From IMG/VR virus record IMGVR_UViG_3300022821_000147, positions 1 to 20,120 of that record: DNA of 20,120 nt, one strand, 5' to 3'. The position numbers were made by a program, and so were the translations under genes. Below the pieces are notes generated by a model. It ran no database searches and was not told the DNA's origin. It worked only from the letters and a program-made list of their open reading frames with translations. This stretch comes from a virus. Positions 1-5,416 of this stretch are shown here, in pieces (the stretch's first letter is position 1; every line of letters starts with the position of its first letter).

Positions 1-82
1 CTTCTAAAATATCAATCACTGTTCTTACTGCTATTAGTTTATCTTCTAAGTCTAAAAGGGCTCTACTTTTTTTGTTTTTCAT
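1..82 (-). CDS. partial small protein, C-terminus outside the window
   Basis: An ATG at 82 on the minus strand opens a frame that runs out of the window with no stop, giving 27 residues that begin MKNKKSRALLDLEDKLIAVR. The visible part is charged and looks helical (LEDKL, VRTVIDILE). It overlaps the end of the YopX-like gene by 20 bases, which is normal packing for this arm. The family cannot be recognised from so little sequence. That it is a real gene is inferred from the open frame, the start position and the gene density. Confidence 0.5.
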   Translation of the reverse strand, partial: MKNKKSRALLDLEDKLIAVRTVIDILE

Positions 83-380
83 ATTTATTACCTACAATTT
101 CAAAATCATCTTCTGTTAAACTATCGTCATCAAAAGGAAAAAAACCAGCTTTATTTTCACTCCAGCTAACTAAATATCTATTGCCATTTTGTTCTACCCA
201 ATCAAATTCATAAATCTCTTTTCCTTTTTTGTCTTTAACGCCTGTGTATTGCATTAGTTCATAATCATTATCTTGTAACCATTTATGAAAATAGTCAGCC
301 TTTTCTATTCCATAGTGCATCTTCCCATTAAAATTAAATGATTTGTCTGGTTTTTCCCAAGCTCTATATTTGTGTATCAT
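63..380 (-). CDS. YopX-like phage protein
   Basis: The 105-residue product has the layout of the YopX family, named after a protein of the Bacillus phage SPbeta and common in early regions of tailed phages. The N-terminus carries the YRAW motif (residues 5-8). The centre has the family signature LMQYTGVKDKKGKEIYEFDW around residues 42-61, followed by a beta-rich C-terminal half with aromatic and acidic residues. The biochemical role of YopX proteins is not established. It is the second-last gene seen in the left operon, starting 4 bases after the stop of the small membrane peptide. The start at 380 gives the usual family N-terminus. Family assignment is confident; function is unknown. Confidence 0.8.
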   Translation of the reverse strand: MIHKYRAWEKPDKSFNFNGKMHYGIEKADYFHKWLQDNDYELMQYTGVKDKKGKEIYEFDWVEQNGNRYLVSWSENKAGFFPFDDDSLTEDDFEIVGNKYEKQKK

Positions 381-384
381 ATAT

Positions 385-501
385 TTATTGTGTGATCCAA
401 TCTAAAAGATAGCCAATAATTAATATTACTCCAACAACTACAACCACTATAATTATTCCCCATGCCACCAAGCGTATCATCTCAAGTATTAGATCTATCA
501 T
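385..501 (-). CDS. 38-residue single-span membrane peptide
   Basis: The ATG at 501 overlaps the TGA stop of the NinG-like gene as ATGA, and the frame closes with TAA at 385. The peptide starts MIDLILEMIRLVAWG, continues with a run of Ile, Val and Gly from about residue 13 to 33, and ends LLDWITQ. This is one clear transmembrane helix with an acidic first segment. No family is recognised. Possible roles include a small holin-like or membrane-modulating peptide, because a membrane-anchored lytic transglycosylase lies in the same operon, but nothing in the sequence proves this. Stop/start coupling and neat spacing to the next gene support it as a real gene. Confidence 0.6.
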   Translation of the reverse strand: MIDLILEMIRLVAWGIIIVVVVVGVILIIGYLLDWITQ

Positions 502-923
502 AGATTTCCTGTTAAACTTTTAAACTTCTTTATCAATTCTTCATACTCCCATCTTTTAAACTGTTTTGTCCCTTTATCCTTCTCTTTCAATTCTTTAATA
601 ACTTTCTTTCCATATTTCTTTAACATTCTAGGATAGTATTCAATCATATTGCTTTTTAATGGTATATTGCAACGATAACATTGAGAGTGGACATTTCTAA
701 GGTCAAAAATAACTACATTGTGCCTACCTTGTATAAAGTGTCCTGCTTGTAAGTCTTTAAAACGACATATCTTATCACAAGTAAAGCAGTTGCCTATATC
801 TACTACACCTGATGTTTTTACACAGTCTCTAGTTCTAACATAAATACTAAGCCATTTTAAAGCTAATTTTTTCATAGCTTTCATGCTCTTTAACTTACTC
901 TTTTTTGGAAACTTTGCTTTCAT
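498..923 (-). CDS. ninG: NinG-like recombination protein
   Basis: The product has the NinG (lambda Rap) signature: a cysteine pair in CFTCDKICRFKDLQAGHFI (about residues 46-64), then GRHN, FDLRNVHSQCYRCN (about 73-86) and a C-terminal EYEELI helix. In lambda, NinG/Rap is a structure-specific nuclease that acts on recombination intermediates. The cysteines and histidines probably bind zinc, as in HNH-type folds. The ATG at 923 gives 141 residues and overlaps the upstream HTH gene by 29 bases; an AGGAG lies only 1-2 bases before it. Met14 (884) and Met17 (875) are possible alternative starts and would remove the overlap. The N-terminus is short compared with lambda NinG, which carries an additional cysteine cluster. 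Confidence 0.8.
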   Translation of the reverse strand: MKAKFPKKSKLKSMKAMKKLALKWLSIYVRTRDCVKTSGVVDIGNCFTCDKICRFKDLQAGHFIQGRHNVVIFDLRNVHSQCYRCNIPLKSNMIEYYPRMLKKYGKKVIKELKEKDKGTKQFKRWEYEELIKKFKSLTGNL

Positions 924-1086
924 ACTCCTTACGCTTAAATGTTGGTAACTCTAAATAATCAATATAGACTATAGCACCTTTTTTAAGTTGATACTTTTCA
1001 TAAATCCCCTCATCTAAATATCTTGTTAAGGTTGACATACTTACCCCTAGTATTTTACTAGCTTCTTGTTTTCTTACTAATTTCAT
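895..1086 (-). CDS. MerR/excisionase-like HTH DNA-binding protein
   Basis: The 63-residue product begins MKLVRKQEASKILGVSMSTL, a typical helix-turn-helix of the MerR/excisionase type in which EASKILGVS and TLTRYLDEG form the two helices (about residues 8-27). A short wing follows (KKGAIVYIDYLELP) and the tail is lysine-rich. Such small proteins bind DNA as transcriptional regulators or directionality factors. The ATG at 1086 overlaps the upstream stop as ATGA. No integrase is in the window, so an excisionase role is not supported; a regulator of this operon is equally possible. Confidence 0.7.
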   Translation of the reverse strand: MKLVRKQEASKILGVSMSTLTRYLDEGIYEKYQLKKGAIVYIDYLELPTFKRKEYESKVSKKE

Positions 1087-1229
1087 AATAGTTTTTTAAG
1101 TAATTTATTAACCATAATCTTATCTCCTTTAAATACTTTATTTCCAAATCTTTCAGTTTGCTTAAAATCATCTATAATCACTTCCATAAGCTCTCGTAAA
1201 AACTTGATCTCTCCTTTTGTTAGTTTCAT
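1083..1229 (-). CDS. 48-residue helical protein of unknown function
   Basis: The frame is open from 1268, but the ATG at 1229 overlaps the TGA of the transglycosylase gene as ATGA and is the likely start. It gives 48 residues beginning MKLTKGEIKFLRELMEVIID and ending in a Lys/Leu-rich helix. It is predicted to be fully helical and basic, with no recognised domain. It sits between the lytic transglycosylase and a small HTH gene and is coupled to both by 4-base overlaps. Real-gene status is inferred from this coupling. Function is unknown. Confidence 0.6.
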   Translation of the reverse strand: MKLTKGEIKFLRELMEVIIDDFKQTERFGNKVFKGDKIMVNKLLKKLL

Positions 1230-1732
1230 AAAAATTTCAAATAACTTCCATCTGTATAGGCTGCCCAATGATGTTTGCCAGCTCCCTTATTATATAGTAT
1301 CTTTGCTATTTCTAAATTATTGTCAGGATTTCTTAACCATGCAATTCTACCCTCTTTTGTTTCATTGTGAGAAGTTGGTATTTTATCTTTATGCACAGAT
1401 TCGTGAATTTGCATAATCCCATGACAGCACCAACTTGACGCTTCATTTCTTAATCCACTTTCCCCTTTTGCAACAGCTAACATAAGTTCAGGTTCTTTTG
1501 GAAAAGTAGCTTTAATCTTATCTTCAATGGTATCAGGTAGCCTATCCTCTGCAAAAACCTCAGGAACAGACGCTTTATGCTTGTTTTTAATAGTGTCTGT
1601 CTGTGTTTCAGACACAGGAGTTATTACAATTTTCTCAAAAGGACTTCTTATCCTATAATTTGAGAAAAACCACCCTATAATACCTGTCCATAGTCCTAAT
1701 ATTACTGCTGTTATTATTATCTTTTTTTTCAT
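1226..1732 (-). CDS. membrane-anchored lytic transglycosylase (SLT fold)
   Basis: With the ATG at 1732 the product has 168 residues. A basic start (MKKK) is followed by one hydrophobic segment (about residues 5-23), which could be a signal anchor. A linker of about 55 residues leads to a soluble lytic transglycosylase domain: AVAKGESGLRN with the likely catalytic Glu91, then GIMQI (105-109), then NLEIAKILYNKG and W-x2-Y near the end. Such enzymes cleave the MurNAc-GlcNAc bond of peptidoglycan and serve in lysis or cell entry. An upstream ATG at 1804 would lie inside the HTH gene and adds residues without domain character, so it was not used. Its position in the early arm, away from virion genes, is unusual for a virion hydrolase and fits lysis or membrane work better. 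Confidence 0.82.
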   Translation of the reverse strand: MKKKIIITAVILGLWTGIIGWFFSNYRIRSPFEKIVITPVSETQTDTIKNKHKASVPEVFAEDRLPDTIEDKIKATFPKEPELMLAVAKGESGLRNEASSWCCHGIMQIHESVHKDKIPTSHNETKEGRIAWLRNPDNNLEIAKILYNKGAGKHHWAAYTDGSYLKFL

Positions 1733-1733
1733 A

Positions 1734-1913
1734 TTATTTTTTTGTTTTATAATTTTTAATAAATTCATCCAGGTCTTTTTTTGAAACACGATAACCCTTA
1801 CCAAGTTTAATAGCGTTTAACTTGCCACTTTTTATATAGTTTAAGACTGTCTGCCAATGAATTTGTAATATTTCTGCTACTTGTTGAATTGTCCAAAAAG
1901 AATGTTTTTTCAT
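1734..1913 (-). CDS. excisionase-family HTH protein
   Basis: A 59-residue frame runs from the ATG at 1913 to the TAA at 1734. It reads WTIQQVAEILQIHWQTVLNY, then IKSGKLNAIKLGKGYRVSKK, then DLDEFI. This is the classic HTH_17 (excisionase/DNA-binding domain) layout: helix-turn-helix at about residues 8-28, beta wing GKLNAIKLGKGYRV, and a last helix. It starts 4 bases after the stop of the duplicated unknown gene and ends 1 base before the transglycosylase ATG. It is a second small DNA-binding protein in the same operon and differs in sequence from the one at 895-1086. Confidence 0.82.
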   Translation of the reverse strand: MKKHSFWTIQQVAEILQIHWQTVLNYIKSGKLNAIKLGKGYRVSKKDLDEFIKNYKTKK

Positions 1914-1917
1914 AAAT

Positions 1918-2241
1918 TTATTTTTTAACTTTTAATTTTGAATAATGTCTAAACTTTATTTTTCCTTTAGGTTGTTGATATATAGGTTCTCTTACAGTTT
2001 TAGTCCCAATTCTAAATAATGTTATTTCCTTTAAGCTTATTAAAAGTCCTAAAAATTCTCCTGTGCCATATTCTGAATCAAAATCATAATGTCTGCTAAT
2101 CACAGGAATTTTAATCGTTAAATATCTAGGAGCTTTAACTTTCTTATAGCCAACAACTTTACCCAAAAAAGACATTCCTATCATTGATTTTAAAAAGACT
2201 TTATCATAATAATTTGCTAATACATTTTCTGTTTTTATCAT
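1918..2241 (-). CDS. unknown phage protein, paralogue of the gene at 19265
   Basis: The product has 107 residues. Residues about 30-107 are nearly identical to the C-terminal part of the plus-strand gene at 19265-19621, sharing for example IKIPVISRHYDFDSEYGTGE and ISLKEITLFRIGT. The first 20 residues instead resemble the start of the gene at 18954 (NYYD and FLK shared, 13 of 20 residues identical). The composition suggests a small beta-rich globular domain. No known family is recognised. The ATG overlaps the upstream TGA as ATGA. Near-identity at DNA level across the two arms points to recent duplication or gene conversion. Confidence 0.8.
   Translation of the reverse strand: MIKTENVLANYYDKVFLKSMIGMSFLGKVVGYKKVKAPRYLTIKIPVISRHYDFDSEYGTGEFLGLLISLKEITLFRIGTKTVREPIYQQPKGKIKFRHYSKLKVKK
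2006..2115. repeat. inverted repeat arm, partner at 19424-19533
   Basis: Read on the minus strand, these 110 bases match the plus strand of 19424-19533 with a single mismatch (at 2052). Weaker similarity continues on both sides, to about 2163 and down to 1918. The repeat lies inside two paralogous genes on opposite strands. Confidence 0.9.
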
Positions 2242-2483
2242 ATTTTTAATATCAGTCTAACTCCTAACATTATTCCAATTTCGTTTGTTTTTAAAAAATC
2301 AGAGTAAAAAATTGGAAGATTATATGATGGCATAAATTTTTCATCATCCATTAATTCTAACTTTTTTTTGCTATTAACATATTTTATCGGCATTTCTGAA
2401 AACTTTTTAACAAGACAATAAAACAAATGGATATGTAATCCATGTTTATTTTTAAAATGTCTTTTACAAAACTTACAATTCAT
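2238..2483 (-). CDS. small C2HC zinc-finger protein
   Basis: The product of 81 residues begins MNCKFCKRHFKNKHGLHIHL and has a zinc-finger pattern Cys3-x2-Cys6-x12-His19-x3-Cys23, close to the classical C2H2 spacing with Cys in the last place. The rest is a mixed hydrophobic and charged segment with no recognised motif. It is coupled by ATGA overlaps to both the nuclease gene before it and the duplicated gene after it. It probably binds DNA or a protein partner in replication or recombination. That role is inferred from the finger and the neighbours only. Confidence 0.7.
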   Translation of the reverse strand: MNCKFCKRHFKNKHGLHIHLFYCLVKKFSEMPIKYVNSKKKLELMDDEKFMPSYNLPIFYSDFLKTNEIGIMLGVRLILKI

Positions 2484-3253
2484 GTTGTTTTTTTAACTTC
2501 CAACTCCTTCATACTTATCCTATCCGGATAAATCATATTCTTAGGTTTAGGATTAGGGTTTTCTTTTAACCAAATTTGTCTTGTCATTTCAAAAAAGTCA
2601 AACAGTCTATTTAGGTCGTCCTTTGGCTCATGTAGTTTCCAACCCTCACCTTGAATAGCTCCATTTTTGCCTGCACCTCTTGTACTTGCTTTTAAGTGTA
2701 AGATTCCAAATCTATCAATTTTGTATATAGGAAATGATTTATTCCAAAGTCTAGCGTATGAAGCAATTTGAAGTTCGTGAGATTTATAAACTCCGCTACC
2801 GCTTTTCCAATCTATTAACCAAGTTTCGCCCTTAATCTTTCCTATAAAGTCAATAGTTCCACCATATCCTAGTTTTGGATCAACTAGACTTACTTCAAAG
2901 TTGATAACTTCAGGCTTATATGTTTTATAGAAATCATAGAATCTCATTAGCATCTTCCATTGTAAGAGAGTATATTGAGCTTCTCCTTTTTCATCAGCCC
3001 AATTTATATCTTTCCCATCTAAAAAGTCTTGAATAGCATTATGTATTAAAGTTCCTTGCTCTCCTGCTTCTTTTAAGACTTGTTCAGCATTACTCCCCAT
3101 GTCTTTTAACCATTTATAATAACCGTATCCTTTTGGGTAAACATCAAGAATTGTAGTGGATGAAGGGTAATACTCTTTTGTTTTTTCATCAAAGTAAAAT
3201 CGTTCATCTAGGAAAGTAACTGTTTTTATTTTTTCATTATGTATTGTTTTCAT
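2480..3253 (-). CDS. PD-(D/E)XK nuclease, RecB/Cas4-like
   Basis: The 257-residue product has all landmarks of the RecB/Cas4-type branch of the PD-(D/E)XK superfamily: GTLIHNAI with His71, Glu120 in VINFEVSL, GGTIDF with Asp135, WLIDWKSG with Asp148 and Lys150, and LQIASYARL with the Gln162-x3-Tyr166 helix. Such phage enzymes are usually exonucleases for recombination or single-strand annealing. No cysteine cluster for an iron-sulfur site is visible, which sets it apart from Cas4 proper. A strong AAGGAGGT sits about 10 bases before the ATG at 3253. No partner annealase (RecT, Erf or Beta) is recognisable nearby, although small unknown genes are. Confidence 0.88.
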   Translation of the reverse strand: MKTIHNEKIKTVTFLDERFYFDEKTKEYYPSSTTILDVYPKGYGYYKWLKDMGSNAEQVLKEAGEQGTLIHNAIQDFLDGKDINWADEKGEAQYTLLQWKMLMRFYDFYKTYKPEVINFEVSLVDPKLGYGGTIDFIGKIKGETWLIDWKSGSGVYKSHELQIASYARLWNKSFPIYKIDRFGILHLKASTRGAGKNGAIQGEGWKLHEPKDDLNRLFDFFEMTRQIWLKENPNPKPKNMIYPDRISMKELEVKKTT

Positions 3254-3258
3254 ATATA

Positions 3259-3567
3259 TTATTTACCTCCTTCTTTTTCTTTAGGTACATACTTTTCAAA
3301 GTCATGCCAAAAGTAACCTTTTGCTTTATATACTCCTAGTTTACTGCGACCTCCACAAATACATTTTACGTTTATATAAGTGTTGCCTTCTTTGTCTTTA
3401 TTAGTAGTAAAATAGAATTTGTCTCTATCGTTATTCTTACAAAGGTTACATTCTCGTCTAGGATTAGACAAGACAATTATTTTATGTAAAGTCTGCATTT
3501 CCTCTTGCTCCTCTACTTCAAATTGGTAACTTACTCCTCCAAGTTGTAAATTCGCTTTTGCTTTCAT
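3259..3567 (-). CDS. zinc-ribbon-like protein of unknown function
   Basis: The 102-residue product has a beta-rich N-terminal third (LQLGGVSYQFEVEEQEEM) and then a four-cysteine zinc-ribbon pattern: CNLC at about 40-43 and CIC at about 69-71. This is followed by GVYKAKGYFWHDFEKY. Its 3' end carries the Shine-Dalgarno of the nuclease gene that starts 6 bases later, so the two are probably co-translated. No family is recognised. Proteins of this build next to phage exonucleases may act in single-strand DNA handling, but that is a guess from context. Confidence 0.7.
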   Translation of the reverse strand: MKAKANLQLGGVSYQFEVEEQEEMQTLHKIIVLSNPRRECNLCKNNDRDKFYFTTNKDKEGNTYINVKCICGGRSKLGVYKAKGYFWHDFEKYVPKEKEGGK

Positions 3568-3568
3568 A

Positions 3569-3766
3569 TTATTGTTTTAAATTTTTAATTTTTTTTATTC
3601 TATACTTAGAATCACTTGGACTTCTTCTCCATATACTTAATTTAAGATAATCAACTAATACAGAAATCTTATCATAAAGGTCGTTTATAAGACTTTTATG
3701 TAGTTCAGCGTTATCTTCTAAATCCTCTATTCTTATTTCTAATTTTCTATATTTATTATTAAACAT
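3569..3766 (-). CDS. small coiled-coil protein
   Basis: A 65-residue product whose first 44 residues have strong helical heptad character (KLEIRIEDLEDNAELHKSL, then INDLYDKISVLVDYLKL), followed by a basic tail (RRSPSDSKYRIKKIKNLK). It looks like a short coiled coil with a nucleic-acid-friendly C-terminus. It starts 4 bases after the stop of the 50-residue gene and ends 1 base before the zinc-ribbon gene. No family is recognised. Confidence 0.6.
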   Translation of the reverse strand: MFNNKYRKLEIRIEDLEDNAELHKSLINDLYDKISVLVDYLKLSIWRRSPSDSKYRIKKIKNLKQ

Positions 3767-3770
3767 ATAT

Positions 3771-3923
3771 TTAAAATGGTAAAACTTTTAATTTCTTTAA
3801 TATTTTCATTACTCTGTTAATTCTCTCCAGGTCTTCTAGATTTGCTCTATTCATTAACCCGCCAAGTATGTAATATAACTCTGCTGCAAGTGCCCATTCT
3901 TTTGTATCTTTAGTTTTTGTCAT
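3771..3923 (-). CDS. 50-residue helical protein, first gene after the internal promoter
   Basis: ATG at 3923, TAA at 3771. The peptide begins MTKTKDTKEWALAAELYYIL and ends RVMKILKKLKVLPF. Two amphipathic helices are likely (AAELYYILGGLMNR and LEDLERINRVMKILKKL). It is the first gene downstream of the strong minus-strand promoter at 3970-3996, so it heads the second half of the left arm. No family is recognised. Its promoter-proximal place and tight spacing to the next gene support it as real. Confidence 0.6.
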   Translation of the reverse strand: MTKTKDTKEWALAAELYYILGGLMNRANLEDLERINRVMKILKKLKVLPF

Positions 3924-3969
3924 AATGGTTTAATAATTTATAATATTATTTGTTACTATTTGGTTTCAT

Positions 3970-3996
3970 ATTATACTATGTGTTATTGTTTGTCAA
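3970..3996 (-). promoter_or_regulatory. sigma-70-type promoter for the distal left operon
   Basis: On the minus strand a perfect TTGACA (3996-3991) is followed by a perfect TATAAT (3975-3970) with a 15-base spacer. TAATAT gives a 17-base spacer as an alternative. It lies in the only sizeable gap of this operon (3924-4008), about 47-73 bases before the ATG at 3923. It would let the recombination genes be expressed apart from the replication genes. Both hexamers are visible; promoter activity is inferred. Confidence 0.7.
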
Positions 3997-4008
3997 GTGA
4001 TAATGTAT

Positions 4009-4158
4009 TTATTCTTCAAATAAGTCTAATTGACAAGGTTTTTTATTATAATTTTTTATAATAATTTCTTTTTTAATTTCTAAAGGTTCAAATTTATAAT
4101 TTTTCTTCCTTTTATCTTCTTCCTTCATCCATTTTTTAAAATCTTTAGCGTTTCCCAT
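4009..4158 (-). CDS. 49-residue protein with C-terminal sliding-clamp-binding motif
   Basis: ATG at 4158, TAA at 4009. The N-terminal half is a charged helix (MGNAKDFKKWMKEEDKRKKN), the middle is basic, and the last residues are PCQLDLFEE. QLDLF matches the consensus pentapeptide QL(S/D)LF by which bacterial polymerases, MutS, DnaE-type subunits, Hda and others bind the beta sliding clamp. It sits at the extreme, probably flexible, C-terminus, as in several known clamp ligands. The gene lies just downstream of the DnaB-like helicase. It may recruit host clamp to the phage fork or block host replication. Motif seen; binding inferred. Confidence 0.65.
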   Translation of the reverse strand: MGNAKDFKKWMKEEDKRKKNYKFEPLEIKKEIIIKNYNKKPCQLDLFEE

Positions 4159-4246
4159 ATTTCTTTTTAATACTTTTAAAAAGGATCCCTTTTTTAATCA
4201 TTCGTTTTAATATCTTTCCAACTGACTCAAAACTATGTTTATTCAT
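4145..4246 (-). CDS. 33-residue basic peptide overlapping the helicase end
   Basis: The ATG at 4246 overlaps the helicase stop (ATGAATAA) and the frame ends with TAA at 4145, 14 bases inside the start of the clamp-motif gene. A purine-rich GAAAGG lies about 7 bases before the ATG. The peptide (MNKHSFESVGKILKRMIKKG, then ILFKSIKKKYGKR) is strongly basic and helical. It could be a nucleic-acid-binding peptide, or the frame may serve only to couple translation from the helicase to the next gene. Real-gene status is uncertain because of its size. Confidence 0.42.
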   Translation of the reverse strand: MNKHSFESVGKILKRMIKKGILFKSIKKKYGKR

Positions 4247-5414
4247 CTTCTTTCCTTTCTTCTGTATCATAAAATCTAAACTCATCTTTCTTAAACATAA
4301 CAGAATATGTTTTTATATCATTATTACTAAATGTCCAACCATTTCTATTTTTTAATAAATCAATTCGTATTGTTGATAACTTATAATCTAAACCAAATTC
4401 ATCATCTCCCTTATTTTTCCATAAAGAGACTACAACATCAGCGTCTTGTTCTAATGCTCCTGACTCTTTTAAGTCTGCAAGATTAGGTTGATTACCTTCT
4501 GCCTTTCTTGAAAATTGAGAGGCACAAACAAAAGGAATATTAAATTTTGTTGCCATTTTCTTTATATCAGATGAAATATTTGTTACCCTTTCATACATAT
4601 CTCTTGTTTTTATTTTAGGTTGAAGAAGTTGAATATAGTCAACTAAAACCATATCAAAATCAGTAGCTTTTTTTTGTATCTCAGACTCAATAGTCTGCAT
4701 ATCTCCTGTAATTAAAATATTAAAGCTCTCTGGAATTATATTTGGCGGATAAGTCATTAGAATTCTTTTTATAATCATTTCCTCAGACATTTCAATAGAA
4801 ACAAATAAAACTTTTTTCCCTTTTTCTGCATTTTTAAGTCCTATGTATTGTAAAAAAGACGACTTACCAATAGAAGGACGACCCGCAACTATAATATATT
4901 GCCCTTTTTGTAACCCTCCTGTTGCCTTATCAAGCAATGACAATCCATAAGTTGTAGATGTAGCCTTTTTGTCTTTTTGTAATTTAAAAGCTAACGCTCT
5001 AATATCTTCCCCACTTAACCATCTTGAATTTCCCTTTTTATAGATCTGTTCTAATCGTTCTCTTAATACGTCAATATCAAGCTCGTTTATTTGACTATTA
5101 TGAATTTGGATCTTAACTGATATTTCTTTTAATGAATTAACTCGTTCTTCAAATATCTTTTTATCGGGAATAATGGTCATTCCCATATTGTCTTCAGACA
5201 AAGCAGTTAAACAGACTTCTTTTGCTTGTTTGGTTAAGCTAAGAACTGCTGTATAATCTATATATTTATCTTCATCTTTTAGCTTTTTAATTGCTTTAAA
5301 AACATCTTGAAAATGAGAAAAGTCTATATTAGATAAAGTAAACAATATATCTGTCCATTTAGGAGTAAATATTGTTGAGTAAAGTATTTGAGCTTCAAGT
5401 ATTTCTGTATCCAT
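4239..5414 (-). CDS. dnaB: DnaB-type replicative DNA helicase
   Basis: The 391-residue product has an N-terminal helical domain (residues about 1-130) and a RecA-fold C-terminal domain. Walker A is GRPSIGKS (178-185). EMS (208-210) holds the likely catalytic Glu208. Walker B is MVLVDYIQLL with Asp259. CASQFSR (298-303) and LKESGALEQDAD (315-326) are the DnaB motifs H3 and H4. DnaB unwinds the fork as a hexamer on the lagging strand. It is shorter than host DnaB (about 450-470 residues), mainly in the N-terminal domain, as is usual for phage versions. It starts 2 bases after the initiator gene ends, as O and P are adjacent in lambda, but here the helicase itself replaces the loader. No separate loader is recognised. 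Confidence 0.93.
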   Translation of the reverse strand: MDTEILEAQILYSTIFTPKWTDILFTLSNIDFSHFQDVFKAIKKLKDEDKYIDYTAVLSLTKQAKEVCLTALSEDNMGMTIIPDKKIFEERVNSLKEISVKIQIHNSQINELDIDVLRERLEQIYKKGNSRWLSGEDIRALAFKLQKDKKATSTTYGLSLLDKATGGLQKGQYIIVAGRPSIGKSSFLQYIGLKNAEKGKKVLFVSIEMSEEMIIKRILMTYPPNIIPESFNILITGDMQTIESEIQKKATDFDMVLVDYIQLLQPKIKTRDMYERVTNISSDIKKMATKFNIPFVCASQFSRKAEGNQPNLADLKESGALEQDADVVVSLWKNKGDDEFGLDYKLSTIRIDLLKNRNGWTFSNNDIKTYSVMFKKDEFRFYDTEERKEDE

Positions 5415-5416
5415 AT

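Noticed and set aside
1204-1416. 70-codon plus-strand frame
   Set aside because: It lies opposite the transglycosylase and its neighbour, and its protein has no recognisable domain and the composition of an antisense shadow.
1733-1804. Longer transglycosylase start at 1804
   Set aside because: It lies within the HTH gene 1734-1913 in another frame. The ATG at 1732 gives a normal membrane-anchor start directly after the HTH stop.
4030-4052. TTGACA followed by TATAAT on the plus strand
   Set aside because: The spacer is only about 12 bases, the site lies inside the clamp-motif gene, where TTGACA is the complement of the QL codons, and there is no plus-strand gene downstream.
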